Assembly (NCBI RefSeq): GCF_026339875.1
Contig: NZ_JAPEPZ010000001.1
Span: 1,612,001-1,676,000, forward strand
DNA from: Streptomyces sp. NBC_01571
GTDB taxonomy: Bacteria > Actinomycetota > Actinomycetes > Streptomycetales > Streptomycetaceae
DNA: 64,000 nucleotides
Direction: 5' to 3'
The notes below the pieces were generated by a model. The model made no database searches, was not told where the DNA came from, and worked only from the letters and a program-made list of their open reading frames with translations. Made by a program: the position numbers and the translations under genes. Shown one piece after another: positions 33,207 to 41,365 of the stretch. Each line of letters starts with the position of its first letter. Position 1 is the first letter of the stretch.

Positions 33207-34094
33207 CTATGCCCGCTCGTGTGCCTGTTCGCGTGTCCGTTCGTGCGTGTCGAGGAACGTCTCGAGTCCGGCGAGGTCGTCGGTGTTGAAGTAGTCGACG
33301 TCGGCGGCCAGCAGTTCGCGCCACAGCGCGTCCCGGGCCGGGCCCGCGAGGTCGGGTGTGGCCCAGAACCGCACCTTCTGGTGGCGCGCGTGCGCCGCCG
33401 CGATGATCTCGCGCAGCTTGGCGCGCTCCGCCGCGGGGAACGGGCCGTCCCCGAGCCAGGTGAAGTTGAGTGTCCAGTTGTCGCTGATGAGCGGCACGAA
33501 GGACGCGGTCGCCGCGCTGCCGAGGTCGGTGAGCCGGCCGTCGTAGAAGGCACGTCGCCGGCTCTGCGCCTCCATGGGGGTGCGGGCTGCCCGGTCGCCG
33601 GAGACGACGGCCGTGACGGGACCGGGGTGCACCCGGCCGTGCGCGTAGGTCGTGAACAGGTGCGGGTAGCGGCGCAGATGACGGTCGAGTTCGAGGTACG
33701 TCGAGGCGCCCTCGGTCTTGATGTCGATCAGGAGCTGCAAAGGCCTGCGATAACCCCGGTACACGGAACCGTGGTTGGCCCTGACCCGGGAGACGAGCGG
33801 GTCGAGGTAGAGCGCTTCGAGGGTACGGGTCGGATCGAGATCGACGGGATCGTGGGCGACGAGGAGCTGGTTGCCGACGAGGTAGATGTCGGCCTCGACA
33901 CTCCCGAAGCGGTGGGCGAGGGCGTCGAACAGGGGACGCGGGTGGTCGTAGTCGTTGTGGGCGTGGGCGCGCCACAGCGGGCGCCCGCCGTGTCCCTGCT
34001 CGTCGGCTCGCGCGTGCACGGCGGGCAGCGCGACGGCGCCCGCGAGGGCGGCGCCGAGGGTGGTGAGGGCTCTGCGACGGGTGGTGTGGGCCAT
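33207..34094 (-). CDS. Tat-exported PI-PLC/GDPD-like phosphodiesterase
   Basis: The 295-aa product starts MAHTTRRRALTTLGAALAGA with an Arg-rich Tat-like signal ending near VHARAD. The mature protein has WRAHAHNDY, GSVEADIYLVGNQLLVAHD and LLIDIKTEG, the catalytic landmarks of the glycerophosphodiesterase / phosphatidylinositol-phospholipase C TIM barrel (His, Glu, Asp, His). It most resembles the Aim6-like branch. It should cleave phosphodiesters outside the cell. AGGGAGG precedes ATG 34094. Confidence 0.83.
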   Translation of the reverse strand: MAHTTRRRALTTLGAALAGAVALPAVHARADEQGHGGRPLWRAHAHNDYDHPRPLFDALAHRFGSVEADIYLVGNQLLVAHDPVDLDPTRTLEALYLDPLVSRVRANHGSVYRGYRRPLQLLIDIKTEGASTYLELDRHLRRYPHLFTTYAHGRVHPGPVTAVVSGDRAARTPMEAQSRRRAFYDGRLTDLGSAATASFVPLISDNWTLNFTWLGDGPFPAAERAKLREIIAAAHARHQKVRFWATPDLAGPARDALWRELLAADVDYFNTDDLAGLETFLDTHERTREQAHERA

Positions 34095-34224
34095 GCTCTG
34101 CCTCCCTGGAAGTCCCGTACCGGATACCGGCGAGTATGGGGCGCGCGAAAGCCAAGGAGCGCTGAAATGTGGGGAGTTGGCCGGACTGCCGTCATGGGTT
34201 CACTTCGTCGCCGCGGCGCACACC

Positions 34225-34256
34225 GTGAAGCCCGCCCCAGGTGGGACGGGCTTCAC
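34225..34256 (-). terminator. Terminator of the acyl-CoA dehydrogenase operon
   Basis: GTGAAGCCCGCCCCA and TGGGACGGGCTTCAC form a 15-bp stem with one mismatch and a 2-nt gap, starting 14 bp past the stop codon at 34270 on the minus strand. Confidence 0.8.
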
Positions 34257-34269
34257 GTGAGCCGGACGG

Positions 34270-35373
34270 TCAGGGCGCCTGGAGGTCGACCAGTCGTGCC
34301 AGCGCCGCACGGTGCGCGCCCGCCGTGCCGTACGCGATCGAGTCCGCCTTCGCGCGCTTCAGGTACAGGTGGACCGGGTGCTCCCAGGTCATGCCGATGC
34401 CACCGTGCAGCTGGAGCGCCTCCTCGGCGGCGCGGACGGCGACCGGGGCGGCGTACGCCTGGGCGACGGCGACCGCCACGTCGGTGTCCGCGCTGCCTGC
34501 CGCGAGTGCGTCGGCGGCGTGGCGTGCGGCGGCACGTGTGTTGACGACCTCCAGCCACAGCTGGGCGAGCCGGTGCTTGAGCGCCTGGAAGCCGCCGACG
34601 GGCCGGTTGAACTGCTTGCGTTCCTTGAGGTGGCGGACCGTCTCCGTCAGGCACCAGTCGGCGAGGCCGAGTTGCTCGGAGGCGAGCAGTCCGGCGCCGG
34701 CCCGCAGACCCCGTCGTACGGCGGGACCGGCGTCGCCCAGCCGGCGGCCCCGCACCCCGTCGAGGGTGACCGTGGCGAGCGGCCGGGTGAGGTCGAGCGA
34801 GATCCGCGGTGTGACCGTGACGGCGCTCCCGTCCACCGCGTACAGACCGCCGTCCGCCGCCGGGACCAGCAGCACGTCGGCCACCGTCGCGTCCGCGATC
34901 CCCGTCAACTCGCCGTACAGCAGGCCGTCTTCGTCGCGTACGGTCCGGTGGGCACCGTCCGGTGCCGCGGACAGGGCGACGGCGAGCGCGCCGACGGTCC
35001 GCCCGGACGCCAGCTCCGTCAGCAGCGCGGCGGCGTCCTCCCCCGTGCAGTCCAGCAACGCCTCGGTCGCCACGACGGCGCTCGTGAGGTAGGGCACAGG
35101 AGCGACGGCTCGGCCCAACTCCTCAAGCACTACGGCGACTTCACGGTGCGTTGCCCCTTGGCCGCCCTGGGCCTCGGGCACCAGCAGACCCGCCAGCCCC
35201 ATCCCGTCCGAGAGCGCCTTCCAGAGCGCGGGGTCGTAGGGCGTGTCCGACTCCGTGCGGGCGATGACACGGGCGGCGTCGCAGTGGTCGGCGAGGAGGT
35301 CGCGCACGGCGGCGCGCAGCGCCTCCTCCTCCTCCGAGTACAGCAGATCGGGTTGCGTGCCCTGCGTTGTCAT
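34270..35373 (-). CDS. Acyl-CoA dehydrogenase, small-partner type
   Basis: The 367-aa flavoprotein-fold protein starts at ATG 35373, overlapping the upstream stop as ATGA, so translation is coupled. It keeps the helical core and the segment LHGGIGMTWEHP. The C-terminal active-site motif that usually reads EGT-E is AYGTAGAHR here, without the catalytic glutamate. In actinobacteria such pairs can form heteromers in which only one subunit is catalytic. It is third in the order quinone oxidoreductase, dehydrogenase 1, dehydrogenase 2. The substrate acyl chain is unknown. Confidence 0.88.
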   Translation of the reverse strand: MTTQGTQPDLLYSEEEEALRAAVRDLLADHCDAARVIARTESDTPYDPALWKALSDGMGLAGLLVPEAQGGQGATHREVAVVLEELGRAVAPVPYLTSAVVATEALLDCTGEDAAALLTELASGRTVGALAVALSAAPDGAHRTVRDEDGLLYGELTGIADATVADVLLVPAADGGLYAVDGSAVTVTPRISLDLTRPLATVTLDGVRGRRLGDAGPAVRRGLRAGAGLLASEQLGLADWCLTETVRHLKERKQFNRPVGGFQALKHRLAQLWLEVVNTRAAARHAADALAAGSADTDVAVAVAQAYAAPVAVRAAEEALQLHGGIGMTWEHPVHLYLKRAKADSIAYGTAGAHRAALARLVDLQAP

Positions 35374-36578
35374 CGGGCGAGGTCCTTCCACGCGACGTCC
35401 TTGTCGGTGCGCGGCTCGGACGGCAGTCCGAGCACGCGTTCGGCGACGATGTTCAGCAGGACCTCGCTGGTCCCGCCCTCGATGCTGTTGCCCTTGGAGC
35501 GGAGGTAGCGGTAGCCCGCGTCACGGCCGGTGAAGTCGACCAGTTCGGGGCGGCGCATCGTCCAGTCCTCGTACAACAGGCCTTCCTCGCCGAGGAGTTC
35601 GACCTCCAGACCGCTGATCTCCTGGTTGAGCCGGGCGAAGCCGAGCTTCAGGCCGGAGCCCTCGGGGCCGGGCTGTCCCGCGACGAGCTGCTGGCGCAGC
35701 CGCTCGCCGGTGAGCCGGCCCACCTCGGCCTCGACCCAGAGCTTCAGCAGCCGCTGGTGCAGGTCGTGGGTGCGCAGTTCGGGCCGCTCGCGCCAGGTCT
35801 TCGCGACCGGGCCGATCATGCCGCCCTCGCGCGGGATGCGCATGCCGCCGATGGACACGCGCTCGTTCATGAGCGTGGTCTGCGCGACCCGCCAGCCGTC
35901 GCCGACCTCACCGAGGCGGTGGCTGTCGGGGATGCGGACGCCGGTGAGGAAGACCTCGTTGAACTCGGCCTCGCCGGTGATCTGGCGCAGCGGCCGTACC
36001 TCGACGCCCGGGTCGGTCATGTCGCAGACGAAGTAGGTGATGCCGCGGTGCTTGGGGACGTCCGGGTCGGTGCGGGCGATGAGGATGGCCCAGCGGGCCA
36101 GATGGGCGCTGGACGTCCAGACCTTCTGGCCGTTCACCACCCACTCGTCGCCCTCCCTGACCGCGCGCGTACCGAGCGCGGCCAGGTCCGATCCGGCGCC
36201 GGGCTCGCTGAAGAGCTGGCACCAGACCTCCTCGCCGACCCACAAGGGCCGCAGGAAGCGCTCCTTCTGTTCCTGGGTGCCGAAGCCGAGGATCGTCGGC
36301 GCGGCCATGCCGAGGCCGATGCCGATGCGGCGGGGGTCGTTGTCGGGTGCGCCCGCGGCCTCGAGCTCGGTGTCCACGACGGCCTGGAGGGTGCGCGGGG
36401 CGCCGAGGCCGCCGAGGCCCTCGGGGTAGTGCACCCAGGCGAGCCCGGCGTCGAAGCGGGCCTCCAGGAAGGCGGTCCGTCCGGTCTCCAGGGGCGGGTG
36501 TGCGGCCAGCAACTCGCGTGTGCGGCGGCGCAGTTCGGTGGCATCGGGCGCACCGCCCCGGTGTGCGGCGTCGGTCAT
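35370..36578 (-). CDS. Acyl-CoA dehydrogenase, catalytic partner
   Basis: The 402-aa protein starts at ATG 36578, overlapping the stop of the quinone oxidoreductase as ATGA. FAD-binding segments CQLFSEPGAGSDLA and VWTSSAHLARWAI are intact, and the C-terminal catalytic region IEGGTSEVLLNIVAERVLGLP has the base Glu. It should perform alpha-beta dehydrogenation of an acyl-CoA, probably together with the overlapping downstream subunit. An upstream palindrome (37604-37615) suggests TetR-type control of the operon. Confidence 0.9.
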   Translation of the reverse strand: MTDAAHRGGAPDATELRRRTRELLAAHPPLETGRTAFLEARFDAGLAWVHYPEGLGGLGAPRTLQAVVDTELEAAGAPDNDPRRIGIGLGMAAPTILGFGTQEQKERFLRPLWVGEEVWCQLFSEPGAGSDLAALGTRAVREGDEWVVNGQKVWTSSAHLARWAILIARTDPDVPKHRGITYFVCDMTDPGVEVRPLRQITGEAEFNEVFLTGVRIPDSHRLGEVGDGWRVAQTTLMNERVSIGGMRIPREGGMIGPVAKTWRERPELRTHDLHQRLLKLWVEAEVGRLTGERLRQQLVAGQPGPEGSGLKLGFARLNQEISGLEVELLGEEGLLYEDWTMRRPELVDFTGRDAGYRYLRSKGNSIEGGTSEVLLNIVAERVLGLPSEPRTDKDVAWKDLAR

Positions 36579-37554
36579 GCCGAGGCTCCGTTCTCGAGTG
36601 AGGGCAGCACGGCCACCCGGCCCGTGGTGACTCCGTCGGCGACCCGCTGCACGGCCGCGGCGGCACCGGCCAGCGGTACGCGCTCGCTGACGAGCGGCTT
36701 GATCGAACCCCGCGCGGCGAGTTCGGTGAGCTGCTCGTGGCAGCGCTGGATCAGCTTGGGGTTCTTGGTGCCGTACAGGCCCCAGTGCAGTCCGAGTATC
36801 GAGTAGTTCTTCACGAGGGCGTGGTTCAGCGCCGGGCTGGGGATGGACCCGCTGGCGAAGCCGACGACGACGATCCGGCCCTCGAAGGCGACGACCTTGG
36901 TGGACTGGGTGTAGGCCTCGCCGCCGACGGGGTCGTAGATCACGTCGGCGCCCCGGCCGCCGGTGGCCTCCTTCACGGCGGCGATGACGTCCTGGCCGCG
37001 CCGGTCGATGACCACGTCGCAGCCCAGCTCCCGTGCGACGGCGACCTTGTCGGCTCCGCCGACGACACCGATGACGGTGGCCCCGGCCGCCTTGCCGAGC
37101 TGTACGGCGGCGCTGCCCACCCCGCCGGCGGCCGCGTGCACGAGCAGCGTCTCGCCCGCTTCCAGGCCGGCCCGCCGGTGCAGACCGAACCATCCTGTCT
37201 GGTACCCGATGTGCAGGGCGGCCGCCTCGGCGTCGTCCAGGGCCTCGGGGGCGGGCAGCAGTGCGGCGGCGTCCGCGACGGCGTACTCGGCGAATCCGCC
37301 GTACGGCAGCGCGGGGTTCGCGAGCACGCGGCGCCCGTCCTCGGTCTCGCCGCAGATCTCCACGCCGGGTGTGAACGGCAGCGGCGGCCGGACCTGGTAG
37401 TGCCCGCGGCACATCAGCGCGTCCGGGAAGTTGATGTTCGCCGCGCGCACCTTGAGCAGGACCTGTCCCTCACGGGGGGGGCCGGCCGCTCCACGTCCTG
37501 GAGCCGCATCACCTCGCTCGGTTCGCCGAGCTGGTGCACTTGCCATGCCTGCAT
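36575..37554 (-). pseudogene. NADPH:quinone oxidoreductase (MDR family), frameshifted near the N terminus
   Basis: The natural start is ATG 37554 (MQAWQVHQLGEPSEVMRLQD). This frame passes through a run of eight C (plus-strand G at 37474-37481), after which the family sequence continues in another frame as REGQVLLKVRAANINFPDAL. One missing base in that run would restore a 326-aa enzyme. The rest is intact: LLVHAAAGGVGSAAVQLGKA is the NADPH loop and GRGADVIYDPVGG follows. As written, ribosomes starting at 37554 would leave frame after about 26 codons. The cause may be a sequencing error, phase variation or a real mutation; the intact downstream ATGA coupling suggests recent change or error. Confidence 0.8.
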
Positions 37555-37598
37555 GCGGGGCCTCCACGGGACTGCTTCGTCTGACCGGGGTCGATCGC

Positions 37599-37615
37599 AT
37601 ACTAAGCGGTCGCTT
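37599..37615 (-). promoter_or_regulatory. Operator-like palindrome and -10 box for the oxidoreductase/dehydrogenase operon
   Basis: AAGCGGTCGCTT (37604-37615) is a 5+2+5 inverted repeat. It overlaps a minus-strand TAGTAT (37604-37599) that could serve as -10, about 45 bp before the ATG at 37554. AAGCG-type palindromes are frequent sites for TetR regulators of acyl-CoA metabolism. No TetR gene is adjacent. Confidence 0.5.
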
Positions 37616-37662
37616 GCCGATCAGGGAACAGTCGCGTCCGTCACGCGCGACAACGGCCCGTG

Positions 37663-38235
37663 TCACCCGCGGGTCGGCCGGGCCCGTACGTGCATCCGCT
37701 CCCCCTGCGGCCCGAACAGGCTCAGGAACTCCACCGGCCCCTCCCCCGTCGACCCGAACCAGTGCGGAACCCGCGTGTCGAACTCGGCGGCCTCTCCGGC
37801 CCCGAGCACCACGTCGTGCTCGGCCAGCACGAGCCGCAGCCGCCCCGAGAGCACGTACAGCCACTCGTAGCCCTCGTGGGTACGCGGGTCCGGGTCGAGC
37901 CTGCGCTGCGGTTCGAGCACCTTGTAGGCCTGCAGTCCGCCGGGCTGCCGCGTCAGGGGCCAGTGCGTGCGGCCGTTGCGGACGATCGGTTCGGCCCGGA
38001 CGCGCGGGTCGCCGACCGGTGGCGCGCCGACCAGTTCGTCGAGCGGCACCTGGTGGGCTCCGGCGATCGGCAGCAGCAGCTCCAGACTGGGCTTGCGCAG
38101 CCCGGACTCCAGGCGGGAGAGGGTGCTGACGGAGATCCCGGTCGCCTCCGACAGCCCGGCCAGCGTGGCACCGCGCTCCTTCCTGATACGGCGCAGCCGG
38201 GGTCCGACGTCGGCGAGAACTTCGTCCGTGGTCAT
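37663..38235 (-). CDS. XRE-cupin transcriptional regulator
   Basis: The 190-aa protein has an N-terminal helix-turn-helix (RRIRKERGATLAGLSEATGI then STLSRLESGLRKP) and a C-terminal cupin (EGYEWLYVLSGRLRLVL then FDTRVPHWF). These regulators sense small molecules through the cupin barrel. ATG 38235 lies directly after a -10 box, so the mRNA is probably leaderless. The gene is divergent from the thioredoxin-reductase-like gene at 38313, its most likely target. Confidence 0.92.
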   Translation of the reverse strand: MTTDEVLADVGPRLRRIRKERGATLAGLSEATGISVSTLSRLESGLRKPSLELLLPIAGAHQVPLDELVGAPPVGDPRVRAEPIVRNGRTHWPLTRQPGGLQAYKVLEPQRRLDPDPRTHEGYEWLYVLSGRLRLVLAEHDVVLGAGEAAEFDTRVPHWFGSTGEGPVEFLSLFGPQGERMHVRARPTRG

Positions 38236-38241
38236 ACGGCT

Positions 38242-38270
38242 ATTGCAGTTTCGGCAAAGCTGTTTGTCAA
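38242..38270 (-). promoter_or_regulatory. Leaderless promoter of the XRE-cupin gene
   Basis: On the minus strand, TTGACA (38270-38265) and TGCAAT (38247-38242) are 17 bp apart. The A of the ATG at 38235 is seven bases past the -10 box, where transcription should begin. TTGCAGTTTCGGCAA (38243-38257, arms TTGC/GCAA) overlaps the promoter and may be the autoregulatory site. Confidence 0.65.
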
Positions 38271-38312
38271 TCCGTGGGCAGTCGGGCGACGGTCTCCTCG
38301 GAGGTGGTCACC

Positions 38313-39248
38313 ATGACCGACATGTATGAGGCCGTCGTGGTCGGAGGCGGCGCGGCCGGGCTGTCCGCGGCTCTGGTGCTGGGACGGGCACGGCGCCGGA
38401 CGCTCGTCGTCGACGCGGGCGAGCCGCGCAACGCGCCCGCCGCGCACCTGCAGGGCTATCTGACCCGGGACGGTGTGCCGCCCGCCGAGTTCCTCGCCCT
38501 GGGGCGCGAGGAGATCGCGCGCTACGGGGTCGAACTGGTCCGGGACCGGGCCGTCGACGTCATCCGGCACGGCTCCGGTGAGTTCCGGGTGACGCTCGCG
38601 TCCGGGCGGACGGCGCACGCGCGGCGGCTGGTCCTCGCCACCGGGCTGGCCGACGAGCTGCCGACGGTGCGGGGTGTCGCCGAGCGCTTCGGGCGGGACG
38701 TGCTGCACTGCCCGTACTGCCACGGCTGGGAGGTCCGCGACCGGGCCTTCGGGGTGCTGGCCAGTGCGCCGATGGGCGTCCACCAGGCGCTGATGGTCTC
38801 CCAGTGGTCGAAGGACGTCACCCTCTTCCTGCACGAGGTCGCCGAGGAGGAGCTGACGCACGACGACCGGCGCCGCCTCGCCGCCGCCGGGGTCGCCGTG
38901 GTGCCGGGCGAGGTCGCCGCGCTCGTCGTCGAGGAGGACCGGCTGACCGGGGTCCGGCTCGTGGACGGCTCGGTCCACGGCCGCTCGGTGCTGTTCGTGG
39001 CTCCGCGCGCCGTCCCCCGCAACAACCTCTTCGAGCGCCTGGGAGCCGAACTGCGCGAGACCCCGTTCGGCACGTATCCCGTGGTCGACGAGACCGGGCT
39101 GACGACCGTGCCCGGTGTCTGGGCGGCGGGCAACGCGGTCGGCTTCGCCGAGCAGGTGGTGAACGCCGCCGGCGCCGGTTACCGGGCGGCCGCCACCCTC
39201 AACGGCGAGTTGCTCCTCGCCGACCTCGACGCGCCGGAAAGGCACTGA
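38313..39248 (+). CDS. Thioredoxin-reductase-like FAD/NAD(P) oxidoreductase
   Basis: The 311-aa protein starts at ATG 38313 with GGAGGTGG upstream. It has the FAD loop VVVGGGAAGLSAALVLGRA, a CPYC motif in LHCPYCHGWEVRD at the position of the thioredoxin reductase active disulfide, and the late FAD motif GVWAAGNAV. The CPYC-HGWE form marks the low-molecular-weight thioredoxin-reductase-like group found in many actinobacteria, whose partner is usually unknown. The second dinucleotide loop (GVLASAPMG) is poor, so NADPH use is uncertain. It is divergent from the XRE-cupin regulator. Confidence 0.88.
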   Translation: MTDMYEAVVVGGGAAGLSAALVLGRARRRTLVVDAGEPRNAPAAHLQGYLTRDGVPPAEFLALGREEIARYGVELVRDRAVDVIRHGSGEFRVTLASGRTAHARRLVLATGLADELPTVRGVAERFGRDVLHCPYCHGWEVRDRAFGVLASAPMGVHQALMVSQWSKDVTLFLHEVAEEELTHDDRRRLAAAGVAVVPGEVAALVVEEDRLTGVRLVDGSVHGRSVLFVAPRAVPRNNLFERLGAELRETPFGTYPVVDETGLTTVPGVWAAGNAVGFAEQVVNAAGAGYRAAATLNGELLLADLDAPERH

Positions 39249-39291
39249 ACGCCGGGGTGTGGACCGCCTGTCCGCGTTGCACCATGGCTGC

Positions 39292-40830
39292 ATGCTGCTG
39301 AGCCGGCTCGCCCATGTGTCCCAGGAGGTCGCCGCCACCTCGGCGCGGTCCCGGAAGATCGCGTTGCTCGCCGAGCTGTTCCGGGACGCCGACGCGGACG
39401 ACGTGCCGATCGTGATCCCCTATCTGGCGGGGCGCCTCCCGCAGGGGCGGCTCGGTATCGGCTGGAAGCTGCTGAGCCGTCCGGTGCCGCCCGCCGCCGA
39501 GGCCACGCTCACCGTGCGGGACGTGGACGCCCGGCTGACGGAGATCGGCGCGGTCACGGGCACCGGCTCGCAGGCCGCGCGCGGACGTCTGATGGACGCG
39601 TTGCGGGCCGCGGCCACCGAGAGCGAGCAGCGCTTCCTGTTCGGACTGCTCACCGGCGAGGTGCGGCAGGGCGCGCTGGACGCGGTCGCGGTGGAGGGGC
39701 TCGCCGGGGCGACCGGCGCGCCCGCCGCCGACGTACGCCGGGCGGTGATGCTCGCCGGGTCGCTGCAGACGGTGGCGCGGGCGCTGCTCGCCGACGGCCC
39801 CGGGGCGCTGGACGGGTTCCGGCTCACCGTCGGCCGTCCGGTGCTGCCGATGCTCGCGCACAGCGCCCCGTCCGTGTCCGAGGCCGTCGACAAGCTGGGA
39901 ACGTGTGCCGTCGAGGAGAAGCTCGACGGCATCCGCGTCCAGCTCCACCGCGACGGCGACGACGTACGGATCTACACCCGCACACTCGACGACATCACCG
40001 ACCGGCTGCCAGAACTCACCGCCGCCGCGCTCGAGTTGGAGGACCCCCGGTTCATCCTGGACGGCGAGGTCATCGCGCTGGACGAGGACGGGCGACCGCG
40101 TTCCTTCCAGGAGACCGCCGGGCGCGTGGGCTCACGTGTGGACGTGGCCACGGCCGCGCGGAGCGTGCCCGTCTCGCCCGTCTTCTTCGACGCCCTCTCC
40201 GCGGACGGACAGGATCTGCTGGACCTGCCCTTCGCCGAGCGGCACGCGGAGCTTGCGCGGCTGGTGCCCGAGCCGATGCGGGTGCGGCGCGCGCTCGTCG
40301 AGGGCCCCGCGGACCTCGCCGCGGCGGAGGAGTTCCTCGCCGACACCCTTCGCCGCGGCCACGAGGGAGTCGTCGTCAAGGCCCTGGACGCTCCCTACAG
40401 CGCGGGCCGCCGCGGCGCCTCCTGGCTGAAGGTCAAGCCCGTGCACACCCTCGACCTGGTGGTCCTGGCCGCCGAGTGGGGCCATGGGCGGCGCACCGGA
40501 AAGCTCTCCAACCTGCACCTCGGCGCGCGCGCCGAGGACGGGTCGTTCGTGATGCTCGGCAAGACCTTCAAGGGCATGACGGACGCGATGCTGGCCTGGC
40601 AGACCGGGCGGCTCCAGGAACTGGCCGTGGAGGACGACGGCCATGTCGTGACCGTACGCCCAGAACTCGTCGTCGAGATCGCGTACGACGGTCTGCAGAG
40701 ATCGACCCGCTACCCGGCCGGCGTCACCCTCCGCTTCGCCCGCGTGGTGCGCTATCGCGAGGACAAGACCCCCGCCGAGGCGGACACCGTCGGGAGACTG
40801 CTCGCCGCACATCCGGAGGTGACCCCGTGA
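39292..40830 (+). CDS. ligB: ATP-dependent DNA ligase
   Basis: The 512-aa enzyme has an N-terminal non-catalytic helical domain (1-200), the nucleotidyl-transfer motif EEKLDGIR with adenylated Lys210, motif III-like FILDGEVIAL, motif IV EGVVVKALDAPY, and motif V SWLKVKP followed by an OB domain. This layout (LigB-like, 500-510 aa) is standard for the ATP-dependent ligase of Streptomyces and mycobacteria, additional to the NAD-dependent LigA. ATG 39292 is favoured because the conserved N terminus begins there. The stop overlaps the Nudix start (GTGA), indicating coupling. Confidence 0.92.
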   Translation: MLLSRLAHVSQEVAATSARSRKIALLAELFRDADADDVPIVIPYLAGRLPQGRLGIGWKLLSRPVPPAAEATLTVRDVDARLTEIGAVTGTGSQAARGRLMDALRAAATESEQRFLFGLLTGEVRQGALDAVAVEGLAGATGAPAADVRRAVMLAGSLQTVARALLADGPGALDGFRLTVGRPVLPMLAHSAPSVSEAVDKLGTCAVEEKLDGIRVQLHRDGDDVRIYTRTLDDITDRLPELTAAALELEDPRFILDGEVIALDEDGRPRSFQETAGRVGSRVDVATAARSVPVSPVFFDALSADGQDLLDLPFAERHAELARLVPEPMRVRRALVEGPADLAAAEEFLADTLRRGHEGVVVKALDAPYSAGRRGASWLKVKPVHTLDLVVLAAEWGHGRRTGKLSNLHLGARAEDGSFVMLGKTFKGMTDAMLAWQTGRLQELAVEDDGHVVTVRPELVVEIAYDGLQRSTRYPAGVTLRFARVVRYREDKTPAEADTVGRLLAAHPEVTP

Positions 40831-41291
40831 CGGGGAGACGCAGCGCGGGACTGCTGTTGTACCGACGCACCGAGGGCGGCCTGGAGGTACTGCTCGGCCA
40901 TATGGGCGGCCCGTTCTTCGCGCGGCGCGACGCCGGGGCGTGGACCGTGCCCAAGGGCGAGTACGAGCCCGAAGAGACCGCCTGGGACGCCGCGCGCCGC
41001 GAGTTCCGGGAGGAGCTGGGGCTGCCCCCGCCCGACGGGGAGGCGGTCCCGCTCGGCGAGGTCCTGCAGGCGGGCGGCAAGGTCGTCACGGCCTGGGCGA
41101 TCGAGGCGGACCTCGACCCGGCCACCGTGGTCCCGGGCACCTTCGAGATGGAGTGGCCGCCCAGATCGGGGCGCCGTCAGGAGTTCCCCGAGCTGGACCG
41201 GGTGGAGTGGTTCGGCCTGGACCGGGCGCGGGCGGTCGTGGTTCCGGCACAGGCGGCGTTTGTGGACCGGCTGGCGGAGCACCAGGACTGA
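40827..41291 (+). CDS. Nudix hydrolase
   Basis: The 154-aa protein carries a full Nudix box: G-x5-E-x7-REL-like-EE-x-G, from GEYEPEETAWDAA through RREFREELGL, with all Mg-binding glutamates. An early SAGLLLYRR strand and late FPELDRVEWF complete the fold. GTG 40827 overlaps the ligase stop by four bases. Nudix proteins cleave nucleoside diphosphate derivatives; co-translation with a ligase suggests nucleotide-pool cleaning or removal of adenylated intermediates, but this is inference. Confidence 0.9.
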   Translation: MTGRRSAGLLLYRRTEGGLEVLLGHMGGPFFARRDAGAWTVPKGEYEPEETAWDAARREFREELGLPPPDGEAVPLGEVLQAGGKVVTAWAIEADLDPATVVPGTFEMEWPPRSGRRQEFPELDRVEWFGLDRARAVVVPAQAAFVDRLAEHQD

Positions 41292-41365
41292 GCAGCCCCC
41301 TTCGCGTTGCGCCGCGTCCCGGCGCGCGGGAGGGTCGAGGAACAGCCCGCTTCAGGAGGTCGGCC

